Shown here: positions 34,232 to 42,918 of the stretch, piece by piece
Position numbering within the stretch: position 1 is the first letter of the stretch
Layout: each line of letters begins with the position of its first letter
Position numbers and translations under genes: made by a program
The notes under the pieces: model-generated
What the model was told of the DNA's origin: nothing
Databases searched by the model: none
What the model saw: only the letters and a program-made list of their open reading frames with translations
Assembly: GCA_002403155.1 (NCBI GenBank)
Contig: DHHF01000008.1
Location: 62,001 to 126,000 of the forward strand
Direction: 5' to 3'
From: Sulfurovum sp. UBA4779
GTDB taxonomy: Bacteria > Campylobacterota > Campylobacteria > Campylobacterales > Sulfurovaceae
Length of the DNA stretch: 64,000 bases

Positions 34232-34960
34232 ATGGCATCGAAAGAGATAATCTATAAAAACAATTCCTATCAGCTTTCTTATGAGTTGGTAAACCCCCAT
34301 AAAGAAAATACAATTTTGATACTTCATGGATGGGGAAGCAATAAAGAGATCATGAAGCAGGCCTTTGGAAAAACGCTAACGATGTTCAAACATATCTATC
34401 TGGATCTGCCCGGTTTTGGAAAAAGTACCAATGAAACCGTTTTAAGAACCGAAGATTATGCACAAATCGTAAAACTTTTTTTGGCGGAACTGGAAGTGCA
34501 GCCAAAAATTATCATGGGACACTCTTTCGGAGGGAAGGTGTCTGCACTCCTAAATCCTCCCTGTTTGGTGCTGCTTTCTGCTTCGGGCATACTTGTGCCG
34601 AAGCCGTGGAAAATACGAATGAAAATCGCGCTTTTTAAATTGCTTAAGCCGTGGGGGATACAAAAACTGCGTCAATTGTTTGTAAGCGATGATGCCAAAG
34701 GTATGAGTCCTGCAATGTATGAAACGTTTAAAAATGTCGTAAATGAAGATTTTGAAGCCAATTTCATGAAGGTCCAAAGCAGAACGCTTCTTTTTTGGGG
34801 CAAAGACGATACGGCAACACCGCTTTGGACGGCCCAAAAAATAAACGCTCTCATCCCTGAGAGTCTGCTTTATCCGCTAGAGGGGGACCATTTCTTTTTT
34901 TTAAAGCACGGCGCCTTTATCACCGACATGATACAAATACAATGTAAGGAAATAAACTGA
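34232..34960 (+). CDS. Alpha/beta hydrolase
   Basis: A 242-residue cytoplasmic hydrolase. Oxyanion-hole 'LHGWGSNKE' (31-39), nucleophile S98 in 'GHSFGGK', acid Asp in 'WGKDDTATP' and His in 'EGDHFFF' make a full triad. It overlaps murF by TGATG, as Cj0796c stands next to murF in Campylobacter. Substrate unknown; a tie to cell-wall work is only suggested by position. Confidence 0.9.
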   Translation: MASKEIIYKNNSYQLSYELVNPHKENTILILHGWGSNKEIMKQAFGKTLTMFKHIYLDLPGFGKSTNETVLRTEDYAQIVKLFLAELEVQPKIIMGHSFGGKVSALLNPPCLVLLSASGILVPKPWKIRMKIALFKLLKPWGIQKLRQLFVSDDAKGMSPAMYETFKNVVNEDFEANFMKVQSRTLLFWGKDDTATPLWTAQKINALIPESLLYPLEGDHFFFLKHGAFITDMIQIQCKEIN

Positions 34961-36369
34961 TGATGCTTTTGGATATTTTTGCCTATGTGCTGTTTATCGG
35001 TGCGATGGGATACTATTTTATCACCAATCTTCAATGGTACAGCTATAAGCTTGAACGTGTAGCACTGCACCACACAAAAACATGGTGGCATTTTGTCTAT
35101 TTTCTTGCACCGTTTGCGCTTTATATGCTTATGCATTACACGACTTCGTATGCTTTCGTCGCCGTTGCGATATATCTGGGGTTGTTGTACGGATGGTATA
35201 GGGGGCTGGATAAGCCTTTGGTGTTTACCGGAAGGGTGAAACGCTTTTATGCTGTACTTTTTTTTATCGCCCTTTTTACGGTTTTGGTGTTTCGTTATTA
35301 TGGCATCGTGCTTCCGCTTTTGATTGCTTATGGTATTTCTTCGTTTATGGAAAAAATTTTATTTAGCGGATTTAAACAAAAGGCAAAAAAGAAACTAGAT
35401 TCCATGACCCGGCTTATCGTCGTAGGCGTTACGGCAAGCTACGGAAAAACAAGTATCAAAAATTTTATTGAACACCTTCTTGGCGCCAAATATAAAACCT
35501 ATGCTACGCCGCGCTCCGTCAATACCCTTGGCGGCATCCTGAAAGATATCAACGATGATCTTCCTCAAGATACGGAAGTGTATGTTGTTGAAATGGGTGC
35601 AAGAGGGGAAGGGGATATCGCCGAGATCAGCACCTTTGTCAATCCGCATTATGCGGTGGTGGGCAAGATCGGCCCGGCGCATATCGAGTATTTTAAAACA
35701 CTCGAAAATATTCGCAATACAAAAATGGAAATCCTCAAAACTAACAGGCTTAAGCAAGCATGGGTGCATGAGAGCGCCATGGTAAAACCAAAAGAAAATA
35801 TCCATATTTTCGGCCCGGAAATCACCGACATTGAAGCCACGCTTGAGGGAACAAGTTTTACGCTGGAGGGCATACGGTACCGGGCAAGTATTTTAGGAAA
35901 ATTCAATGCAACCAATCTTGCTGCTGCCGTGAAAGTTGCTAAAGCACTCGGATTGAATGATGAGCAGATACAGCAAAAGCTAAGTACGCTCAAGCCGGTT
36001 GAACATCGATTGCAGCGTATGGATGCGGGCGGAAAAGTGATCCTGGATGACAGTTTTAATGGCAATATTGACGGCATGATGGCCTCTTTTGAATTGGCAT
36101 CTACGTATGCCGGACGCAAAGTGGTGATCACCCCCGGCTTGGTAGAAGCAGATGAGGCACTCAATATCCGGGTGGCACAAAAAGCCAACGAAGTGTTTGA
36201 TGTGGTCGTCATAACGGGTGATCTTAATTACGGGATTTTTAAGAAATATGTCGATGCCGGCAAGCTAGTCAAGCTTTCTGCAAAAAGTGAGATGGAGGCA
36301 ATGCTAAGAGAGCAAACACGCCCCGGCGATTTGATACTTTTTGCCAATGATGCTCCAAGCTTCATATAA
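34960..36369 (+). CDS. murF: MurF-like UDP-MurNAc-tripeptide D-Ala-D-Ala ligase with membrane N terminus
   Basis: A 469-residue Mur ligase that should add D-Ala-D-Ala to the UDP-muramoyl-tripeptide. Residues 1-130 hold about four to five membrane helices, an extension I recall from other Campylobacterota MurF. The ATP loop is 'GVTASYGKTS' (156-165); 'EMGARGEGDIAEI' and 'VGKIGPAHIEYF' hold metal/substrate residues; 'PVEHRLQRMDAGGKVILDD' and 'DSFNGNIDGM' start the C-terminal domain. In Campylobacter ddl lies close by; none is found in this window. Confidence 0.9.
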   Translation: MMLLDIFAYVLFIGAMGYYFITNLQWYSYKLERVALHHTKTWWHFVYFLAPFALYMLMHYTTSYAFVAVAIYLGLLYGWYRGLDKPLVFTGRVKRFYAVLFFIALFTVLVFRYYGIVLPLLIAYGISSFMEKILFSGFKQKAKKKLDSMTRLIVVGVTASYGKTSIKNFIEHLLGAKYKTYATPRSVNTLGGILKDINDDLPQDTEVYVVEMGARGEGDIAEISTFVNPHYAVVGKIGPAHIEYFKTLENIRNTKMEILKTNRLKQAWVHESAMVKPKENIHIFGPEITDIEATLEGTSFTLEGIRYRASILGKFNATNLAAAVKVAKALGLNDEQIQQKLSTLKPVEHRLQRMDAGGKVILDDSFNGNIDGMMASFELASTYAGRKVVITPGLVEADEALNIRVAQKANEVFDVVVITGDLNYGIFKKYVDAGKLVKLSAKSEMEAMLREQTRPGDLILFANDAPSFI

Positions 36370-36396
36370 GCGTTGTTAAAATGAAAAGGTTAGCGG

Positions 36397-37194
36397 ATGC
36401 GTAGCGTAGTCTTGATGATGGTGTTGGGGGTTATTGCGGTTTTGGCATCAGAGATAAAACTGACAGAGAAGCAAGCACACTACATCGCCCAAAAAGTATG
36501 GCAAAATGAAGGCGCCGGCCAGGACAAATATCTTGTGCACTGGAATGAGGGGGAGGATTTTGCTTCTGTGGGGATCGGGCATTTTATTTGGTTTAGCAAA
36601 GGGCACACGGAGCGTTTTCGCGAAGTTTTTCCTATGGTGTTGGCGTACATGGAACAAGAAGGGGTCAAAATGCCGGCATGGCTCAACAGCAAAACCCCTT
36701 TGCCTTGGAACAACAAAGAGGCATTTCTTCATGCCAAAAACACCAACAGCAAACTGTATGGGGAGCTATTTGCTTTTTTGAAAGCAACGCAGCCTCATCA
36801 GGCAAAATTTATGGCCAAACGCCTCAGCGAGGCATTGCCTCAGATGCTTGAAACATTAAGTGATCCCAAGCAAAAAGCGCTTATCGAAAAACGCTTTAAC
36901 GAGATCATGTATCACCGTGACGGTTCTATCAATGAGCGAGGGGTTTATGTGCTTTTGGATTATACCAATTTCAAAGGCGAAGGAACGCTTGAAAGCGAAC
37001 GCTATAAAGGGCAGGGATGGGGGCTTTTGCAGGTACTTGCATCGATGCATCCAAAAGAGTCCGACAAGCTTAAGGCTTTTGCCGATGCCGCCAAGGCAAT
37101 GCTGGATCGGCGTATCCGAAATTCGCCTCCCCAAAGAGGCGAGGAGCGTTGGAGAAAAGGGTGGTTTGTCCGGCTTGATACCTACTGGAAATAG
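36397..37194 (+). CDS. Exported protein with a lysozyme-like motif
   Basis: A 265-residue protein with a signal peptide (1 to about 18, ending LAS). The mature start has 'KVWQNEGAGQ' and, 20 residues on, 'ASVGIGHFIWF'. A Glu followed by a GxGH element resembles the catalytic Glu and 'TIGYGH' of phage-type lysozymes, but I cannot place the family. It is 27 bases after murF, in keeping with a cell-wall role. Otherwise treat as a conserved exported hypothetical. Confidence 0.7.
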   Translation: MRSVVLMMVLGVIAVLASEIKLTEKQAHYIAQKVWQNEGAGQDKYLVHWNEGEDFASVGIGHFIWFSKGHTERFREVFPMVLAYMEQEGVKMPAWLNSKTPLPWNNKEAFLHAKNTNSKLYGELFAFLKATQPHQAKFMAKRLSEALPQMLETLSDPKQKALIEKRFNEIMYHRDGSINERGVYVLLDYTNFKGEGTLESERYKGQGWGLLQVLASMHPKESDKLKAFADAAKAMLDRRIRNSPPQRGEERWRKGWFVRLDTYWK

Positions 37195-37287
37195 CTGCAG
37201 CAGCAAGACAAAAAATGGAGACAAGACAAGAGGAGTGTATATGGTATCTGTTTTGAACGTAAATATCAAAAAGAAAAACGTCAATCA

Positions 37288-39168
37288 ATGAAACGAATAG
37301 ATTTTTCCTATTATTTGGATCGCCTTTCTAAATATTCAGGCTATACGGCTTCGGTGCTGGTTGTTGTGCTTTCTTTGCTTGTTGCCTATGATGCTGTAGC
37401 AAGATATTTGTTTTCGCTAGGCTCAGTGGCACTGCAGGAGTTAGAATGGCATCTTTTTGATATTGTTTTTTTGCTGGGGCTTAGCTATGCGCTTAAGCAC
37501 AATAAGCATGTCAGGGTAGATATATTTTTTGAAAAATATACGACGCAAACCAAAGCCGTCGTACAGATATTTTCGATGCTTTTTCTAGTCATCCCTTTTT
37601 CTTTGTTTTTTCTGCATGATGCATCGGATATGGCCTATCAGAGCTATCTGCAGCATGAAATCTCATCCGATCCCGGCGGCCTTACGCATCGTTATTTGAT
37701 TAAAAGCATGCTGATTGTGGCATTTGTGCTGCTGCTGTTGCAGGCAGTGAGCGAAATACTAAAGGCATACAGCCAGATTCATCATAAAAAAATTCTATGG
37801 CAGTTGCTCGGTGCTGCGGTATTGATAGGATCAGGGGTATATTTGCTGTGGTTCAACAGGGTTGCGTTTCTTATAGATCCTGTATTTTTAATGTTTGGTT
37901 TAAGTTTTGTGCTGCTGATGGCCGGGTTTCAAGTGGCATTTGTTTTTGGAGGCTCGGCACTTTTTTTTATGCTTATCAGTGACGAAGTGACATTGCAAAC
38001 CTTTCAGATGCTTCCGTACCGTACCTATGGCATAATGGATAATGCCACGCTAATGGCCGTTCCTTTGTTTATTTTTATGGGGCTGATTCTTGAAAAATCA
38101 AAGATGGCAGAAGGGCTGATGCTCTCTTTGGGGAAACTTTTTGGAAATATACGGGGAGGATTGGCCATTTCGGTCGTGATAGTGGGCGCAATCCTTGCAG
38201 CCAGTACCGGTATTGTGGGCGCTTCGGTGGTGATGATGGGGCTTATTGCGTTGCCGTTAATGCTAAAGCATGGCTATTCATCCTCTTTGGCATCGGGCAC
38301 TATTGCAGCCAGCGGAACATTGGGCCAGCTGATTCCTCCTTCGGTCGTGCTTATCGTGCTTGGAGACCAGATGCATCTAAGCGTGGGCGATCTGTTTCGT
38401 GCGGCCGTAGTACCGGGAATGCTGCTGATCGTCCTTTATGTAGTGTATATCCTTGCGGTCTCATGGCTGAAAAAAGGATGGGCTCCTGCAATCGTTTTGG
38501 ATGAACCTTATAAAGAAGTGCTTAAAGCAGCACTTAAAGAGATCGTTCCTCCGCTTTTGCTTATCGGGATCGTGCTGGGGTCTATCTTTACAGGTATTGC
38601 TTCTGCAACCGAATCAGCCGCTATCGGCGTCATAGGGGCTGTCGTGCTTTCGTTGGGCAGAAAAACTTTTTCTTACGAACTGCTTCGCTATGCAAGCATT
38701 GAAACGGTGAAACTTACGGCAATGATATTTATGATCCTCATCGGTGCTACCGCTTTTTCTTTAGTGTTCAGTGAACTGGGCGGCGGAGATATGGCCTTAG
38801 AGTTTTTTTCGCAGGATCTTGGCAGCAAATGGATGTTTGTTCTTATCGCTATGACGGCAATTTTTCTTTTAGGCTTTTTTATCGACTTTATAGAGATTGC
38901 CTTTGTGGTTGTGCCGATTTTGGTTCCCATCGTTGCATCGTTTGGGATTGACCCTGTATGGTTTGCCATTCTCATTGCGATGAATCTTCAATCCTCTTTT
39001 CTTACTCCGCCGTTTGGATTTGCGCTTTTTTACTTCAAAGGGGCAGCCGGTGATAAAGTAGGTACAGGCGCTATCTATAAGGGGGCAGTGCCGTTTATTT
39101 TATTGCAGCTATTGGCTTTGCTGATTGTGGCATGCTGTCCGGATTTGATTTATTTGTTTGGAAAATAA
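37288..39168 (+). CDS. TRAP transporter, fused DctQ-DctM subunits
   Basis: A 626-residue membrane protein joining the small and large TRAP subunits. Residues 1 to about 165 are DctQ (four helices, 'VAYDAVARYLF', 'LEWHLFDIVFLLGLSYALKHNKHVRVD' split across two motifs); from about 195 on is DctM with 'GGLAISVVIVGAILAASTG' and 'ASGTLGQLIPPSVVLIVLG'. It should move an organic acid with sodium. The periplasmic DctP binding protein, needed for specificity, is absent on both sides. Convergent cdd lies 28 bases away. Confidence 0.92.
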   Translation: MKRIDFSYYLDRLSKYSGYTASVLVVVLSLLVAYDAVARYLFSLGSVALQELEWHLFDIVFLLGLSYALKHNKHVRVDIFFEKYTTQTKAVVQIFSMLFLVIPFSLFFLHDASDMAYQSYLQHEISSDPGGLTHRYLIKSMLIVAFVLLLLQAVSEILKAYSQIHHKKILWQLLGAAVLIGSGVYLLWFNRVAFLIDPVFLMFGLSFVLLMAGFQVAFVFGGSALFFMLISDEVTLQTFQMLPYRTYGIMDNATLMAVPLFIFMGLILEKSKMAEGLMLSLGKLFGNIRGGLAISVVIVGAILAASTGIVGASVVMMGLIALPLMLKHGYSSSLASGTIAASGTLGQLIPPSVVLIVLGDQMHLSVGDLFRAAVVPGMLLIVLYVVYILAVSWLKKGWAPAIVLDEPYKEVLKAALKEIVPPLLLIGIVLGSIFTGIASATESAAIGVIGAVVLSLGRKTFSYELLRYASIETVKLTAMIFMILIGATAFSLVFSELGGGDMALEFFSQDLGSKWMFVLIAMTAIFLLGFFIDFIEIAFVVVPILVPIVASFGIDPVWFAILIAMNLQSSFLTPPFGFALFYFKGAAGDKVGTGAIYKGAVPFILLQLLALLIVACCPDLIYLFGK

Positions 39169-39196
39169 ATGATATTAAAATGGATTAAACCAATTG

Positions 39197-39586
39197 CTAT
39201 GGCGTATTTGGAACCCATGGATGGGGAAGCAATTGAGAGAGCGTCATATAATGCGTATCGGAGAGATAGATTTTTGTGTTCATGTTTTTATGATCAATTT
39301 GAAACAAAAGCTCCCTGCATCGCCCGCACGGAGGGATGATCGACGTTTCATTGACTGCGACAATCATTTCAATGTGCGTTTCTCGGTGTTTAAGCATTTC
39401 CGCAACTGCTGAGTGTTCTGCACAAAATCCGATCCCACAGGCCAATTCGATATTGATGCCCGTGTAGATGTTTCCTTTTGAGGTTAAAAGTGCCGCCGCT
39501 ACTTTTCCTGCCGTAAAATCGTTATGGCTCAGTGTAAACTGCCCGACAATTTTACGCGCGTTCTCAATCAGTTTTTGGGGAGTCAT
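39197..39586 (-). CDS. Cytidine deaminase family protein
   Basis: A 129-residue zinc deaminase. The zinc/proton-shuttle motif is C55-A-E57 in 'GFCAEHSAVAEM' and the PCxxC is C87/C90 in 'PPCGRCRELL'. This tetrameric type converts cytidine or deoxycytidine to uridine; blasticidin-S deaminases look alike. It stands alone, convergent with the TRAP gene. Confidence 0.9.
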   Translation of the reverse strand: MTPQKLIENARKIVGQFTLSHNDFTAGKVAAALLTSKGNIYTGINIELACGIGFCAEHSAVAEMLKHRETHIEMIVAVNETSIIPPCGRCRELLFQIDHKNMNTKIYLSDTHYMTLSQLLPHPWVPNTP

Positions 39587-39747
39587 GACCGATTCCTTTT
39601 CTTTTTTCTCATAGCAGTATATCCAAAAACCTCTTGCCGTTTTGAAAAGAAAAAAATAATAGGCTTAAGGTACAATATTGCTATGAAAATAAAAAATTAT
39701 ATGACTGCGTTGCATAAACATATAAAAGCAGCAAATAAGGGATATCT

Positions 39748-40728
39748 ATGACGGCACGAGATGCAATCGGGGTTTTACAGCAAAGAATGAATGAGGAGAT
39801 CATAGGCCAAGAGCGGATCGTCGAAAGGTTTATCATAGGATTACTTGCCGATGGCAATATTTTGGTAGAAGGATTGCCGGGGCTTGCCAAAACAAAAACG
39901 GTTCGCACGATGGCAGAAATCATTGATTCTAAATTTTCCAGAATCCAGTTTACTCCGGATTTGGTCCCTTCGGATATCTTGGGAAGCGAAAAACTGTATG
40001 AGGAGAACGGGATGCGTACATTTCGTTTTGAACCGGGCCCCATTTTTGGCAATATTATATTGGCCGATGAGATAAACCGTGCTCCTGCCAAAGTCCAATC
40101 AGCCATGCTTGAAGCGATGGAGGAACGCCAAGTAACCGTGGCAGGAAGAACGTATAGGCTTCCTAAGCTTTTTATCGTCATGGCAACGCAAAATCCTCTT
40201 GATGAAGAGGGAACCTACAGGCTTCCTGAAGCGCAAAAAGACCGCTTTTTGATGCATGTAAATATCTCTTATGTGGATATGGAATCGGAATTTAAGATGA
40301 TTCAGCAAGCGCATCAAAAGAAAAGTGCAAACAGAGCACTCCAGCCAAATAAGAATGCAGAAAAAATCTCCCAAGAGATGATATTTGCCGCACGCGAAGA
40401 GATAGAAAAAGTAAAAATAAGCGATGAGATTGAGCGCTATATTGTCGAGTTGGTTTTTGCAACACGCTATCCCTTGCGATACAGCAAACAGCTTTCCATT
40501 ATGATAGATGTGGGCGTGAGCCCCAGGGCTTCTTTGGCGTTAGATCAGTGTGCCCGCGTGATTGCCTGGATGAAAGGGAGAGATTATGTCATGGTCAAAG
40601 ATGTACAATCGGTGATCCATGATGTGTTTCGTCATCGGCTTATCAAAAGCTCAAACAGTACTTTTAATGAAAACAGCAATGACGATATCGTAGATATTAT
40701 TTTACAGCAAGTGCCCGCTCCCGCATAA
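39748..40728 (+). CDS. MoxR-type AAA+ ATPase
   Basis: A 326-residue AAA+ chaperone-like ATPase. Walker A is 'GLPGLAKTKTV' (43-53), Walker B 'IILADEINRAPAKVQ' near 109-123, sensor 1 'VMATQNPLDEEGTYRLPEA', arginine finger 'EAQKDRF'. MoxR proteins mature metal enzymes or membrane complexes with DUF58 and VWA partners; none is encoded next to it. 'GGTACAATATT' at about 39669 may be the promoter. Confidence 0.92.
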   Translation: MTARDAIGVLQQRMNEEIIGQERIVERFIIGLLADGNILVEGLPGLAKTKTVRTMAEIIDSKFSRIQFTPDLVPSDILGSEKLYEENGMRTFRFEPGPIFGNIILADEINRAPAKVQSAMLEAMEERQVTVAGRTYRLPKLFIVMATQNPLDEEGTYRLPEAQKDRFLMHVNISYVDMESEFKMIQQAHQKKSANRALQPNKNAEKISQEMIFAAREEIEKVKISDEIERYIVELVFATRYPLRYSKQLSIMIDVGVSPRASLALDQCARVIAWMKGRDYVMVKDVQSVIHDVFRHRLIKSSNSTFNENSNDDIVDIILQQVPAPA

Positions 40729-40836
40729 GCATCCATAAAAAGTACATTTTTATACCGGTTTTGCGATACATATATCGTTAAAACAGAGAATAGTACGCCA
40801 TAGAGAGCGGCATAAAGGAAACAAAAGGATAAGAGC

Positions 40837-41340
40837 GTGAAATCTTGGAACATGAAAAAAATACTCAAAGAAGCAGGCATAACGATATTGATTATTTTGA
40901 TTGCAGCAAGTGTGATGAGCTTTCTGCGCAAACCCTCCCTTGAAAGCGACAGGCTGCCGGCTCTCCAAAGCAGGCTGATAGACGGAAGCATGTTAAGCCC
41001 GGATGAGATATCCGACAAGCCTTTAATGATCTATTTTTGGGGAACATGGTGTCCCGTATGCAAACTTGAAGCGCCCAATATCCAAGCTATTTCTGAAAAA
41101 TATACCGTCATAGGCATTGCGGTTGACTCGGGAGATGATGAGCAGATTAAACACTATATGAATGAAAAAAAATTAAATTTTAAAGTGATCAATGATCATG
41201 AAGGAAAATGGAGAGAAAAATTTAAAGTAGAGGTGTTTCCTACGGTATTTGTTTATGACGGACAAGGAAAATTGCGATTTGCCGAAGTCGGATATACGAC
41301 TACTGCCGGATTGCTTGCGCGTATGATGGCGGCTGAATAG
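40837..41340 (+). CDS. Membrane-anchored thioredoxin-like (ScsD/TlpA-type) protein
   Basis: A 167-residue protein with one N-terminal membrane anchor (about 13-30) and a periplasmic thioredoxin domain. The redox motif is C72-P-V-C75 in 'FWGTWCPVCKLEAP', the cis-Pro is in 'VEVFPTVFVYDG'. It probably reduces or oxidises periplasmic thiols. Start is GTG with AAAAGGATAAGAGC; a downstream ATG would shorten it by five residues. Confidence 0.9.
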   Translation: MKSWNMKKILKEAGITILIILIAASVMSFLRKPSLESDRLPALQSRLIDGSMLSPDEISDKPLMIYFWGTWCPVCKLEAPNIQAISEKYTVIGIAVDSGDDEQIKHYMNEKKLNFKVINDHEGKWREKFKVEVFPTVFVYDGQGKLRFAEVGYTTTAGLLARMMAAE

Positions 41341-41408
41341 ACGGCATCCTTTTAATAATTTATTAGAAAAAGGGTAAAATACCCCTCAAGACAATAAAAG
41401 GATAATTT

Positions 41409-41948
41409 ATGAATATAGATGATGCATTGATGCAACGAAGCGGCGGCAAATGTGAACTTTGCGGTGCGAGTGAAAATTTGATGGCTTATAAGGTAGCACC
41501 TAAAGAGGAAGCGATCGTTATTTGCGAGAAATGCAGCGCTTCCATTGAAGATCCGACGCAGGATGAAAATCATTGGCATTGTTTGTCAGACAGCATGTGG
41601 AGCATGGAGCCTGCCGTGCAGGCAGTGGTCTACCGATTGCTTACAAAATTGGGAGCTCAAGATCAGTTAGATATGCTTTATCTTGAACCTGAAGTGCTGC
41701 AATGGGCGCAGGCCGGCTTAAAAAAAGCCGATACCGGCGAACCTACAAGAGACAGTAACGGAACAGTCCTGCAAGAAGGCGATACGGTAACGATCATCAA
41801 AGACCTGCCCGTCAAAGGCGCCGGCTTTACCGCTAAACAAGGCACAACCGTTAAAAATATCCATCTTTGCGAAGACAACACGATGATAGAGGGCCGCGTA
41901 AACGGCGTAAAAATCTTTTTGCTTTCCAAATTTTTGAAAAAAGCATAA
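41409..41948 (+). CDS. PhnA/YjdM family protein
   Basis: A 179-residue cytoplasmic protein with an N-terminal zinc ribbon ('KCELCGASE' and 'VICEKCSAS') and a C-terminal SH3-like domain ('DGTVLQEGDTVTIIKDL'-type sequence, 'LPVKGAGFTAKQGTTVKNI'). Called PhnA for historic reasons; not part of the C-P lyase route, role unsettled. RBS AAAAGGATAATTT. The upstream GGGTAAAATACCC (41372-41384) is a perfect palindrome holding a -10-like TAAAAT. Confidence 0.9.
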   Translation: MNIDDALMQRSGGKCELCGASENLMAYKVAPKEEAIVICEKCSASIEDPTQDENHWHCLSDSMWSMEPAVQAVVYRLLTKLGAQDQLDMLYLEPEVLQWAQAGLKKADTGEPTRDSNGTVLQEGDTVTIIKDLPVKGAGFTAKQGTTVKNIHLCEDNTMIEGRVNGVKIFLLSKFLKKA

Positions 41949-42060
41949 GCACACACTTCAACAAGCAGCGGTTTGCCAAAAATTGCTGCTTGGGTAATTC
42001 ATAACTGCACCTCAAATAGCAATATTTGGATCAAACAGACAAAATATTGAACAATCAAAT

Positions 42061-42675
42061 TCAAAACCCTTTCATGGCAACATCATAAAGATAGGCCACT
42101 TCACTGTCATCCAAATGTGTTGTTTTTCCGGTTTTAAAAAAAGTGCGCATTTTTTCTTTTGACAAAGAAGCACTATGGAGGCATTCAGGATGTGCAGGGA
42201 TAAAAGCGCGCATCAATGCCATCTCTTCTTCTATGGAGCGTTCGCAGATATAGCAAATCTCTTCTTTGTGCAGTCTTCCCTCATGGATCAGCAAGGCCAG
42301 GTAGTTTTCGCATACAATACGCTTTGGGTTTTGTTTGTGCCATTTTTTGGCTGCATCAAGGAGCAGATCATAGTAAAAAGTTTCGATTTCTTGAGTGTCT
42401 TTAAGATGAGGTTCAAAAAGTTTAATGAAATTATGCCAAAGCAAAAGCCGATTTTTTTCAAACAGCCAAGGAAAATGAATTTGCGAAAGATTTCTTAAGC
42501 GCGGAATAAAATGGCTGTTTTCTTCTGTTTCAAAATCAATCAGATTTCCTACTTGCAAAATGGAGTGTCTGGCCCCGAAAAAACGATAATAAGCCTTTGT
42601 CTCTTTCTTTGTAAGTATCACAGCAACGCAATCTTCATTTTTTACTTTTCTAAGACTAAGCACAAATCCTTTGAT
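42061..42675 (-). CDS. recO: Recombination protein RecO, epsilonproteobacterial short form
   Basis: A roughly 204-residue RecO, which anneals ssDNA and helps load RecA with RecR. It is shorter than E. coli RecO (242). 'YYRFFGARHSILQVGNLIDFE' split as two motifs ('RFFGARHS', 'VGNLIDFE') is the pattern I recall from Helicobacter and Campylobacter RecO; 'CYICER' is a Cys pair in the C-terminal part. The first conventional start is GTG at 42663, but the conserved opening (x-K-G-F-V-L) extends to an ATC at 42675 with AAAGGA five bases before it. I give the longer form; the start is uncertain. If GTG is used the protein is 200 residues. Confidence 0.72.
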   Translation of the reverse strand: MKGFVLSLRKVKNEDCVAVILTKKETKAYYRFFGARHSILQVGNLIDFETEENSHFIPRLRNLSQIHFPWLFEKNRLLLWHNFIKLFEPHLKDTQEIETFYYDLLLDAAKKWHKQNPKRIVCENYLALLIHEGRLHKEEICYICERSIEEEMALMRAFIPAHPECLHSASLSKEKMRTFFKTGKTTHLDDSEVAYLYDVAMKGF

Positions 42676-42852
42676 GTGTTTCCTTTGTTTGTTTGCATGA
42701 AAGACGGTGTTTCTTCATTTGTCATCTTTGTCTCTCATGACATCGTCAGTTATTTTCTATACATTATAATCAAAAAACAAAAATAAAACATAGAAAAAAT
42801 GTGTTAAATTTTTAATTTATCGATAATAATTAGAATTTAATCATAAGTTTTG

Positions 42853-42876
42853 TATAATCGACCCTACTTATAGGGT
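42853..42876 (+). promoter_or_regulatory. gltB promoter -10 with adjacent hairpin
   Basis: TGTATAAT gives an extended -10 (TATAAT at 42853-42858). Immediately after, ACCCTA-CTTA-TAGGGT (42861-42876) is a perfect inverted repeat covering the expected first transcribed bases. It could be an operator or a 5' stabilising hairpin. The whole 243-base gap between recO and gltB is otherwise AT-rich with no ORF. Confidence 0.55.
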
Positions 42877-42918
42877 GTTTTTAAAAATTCCTATCAAAAA
42901 TAAACTAAAGGTTTGCTT

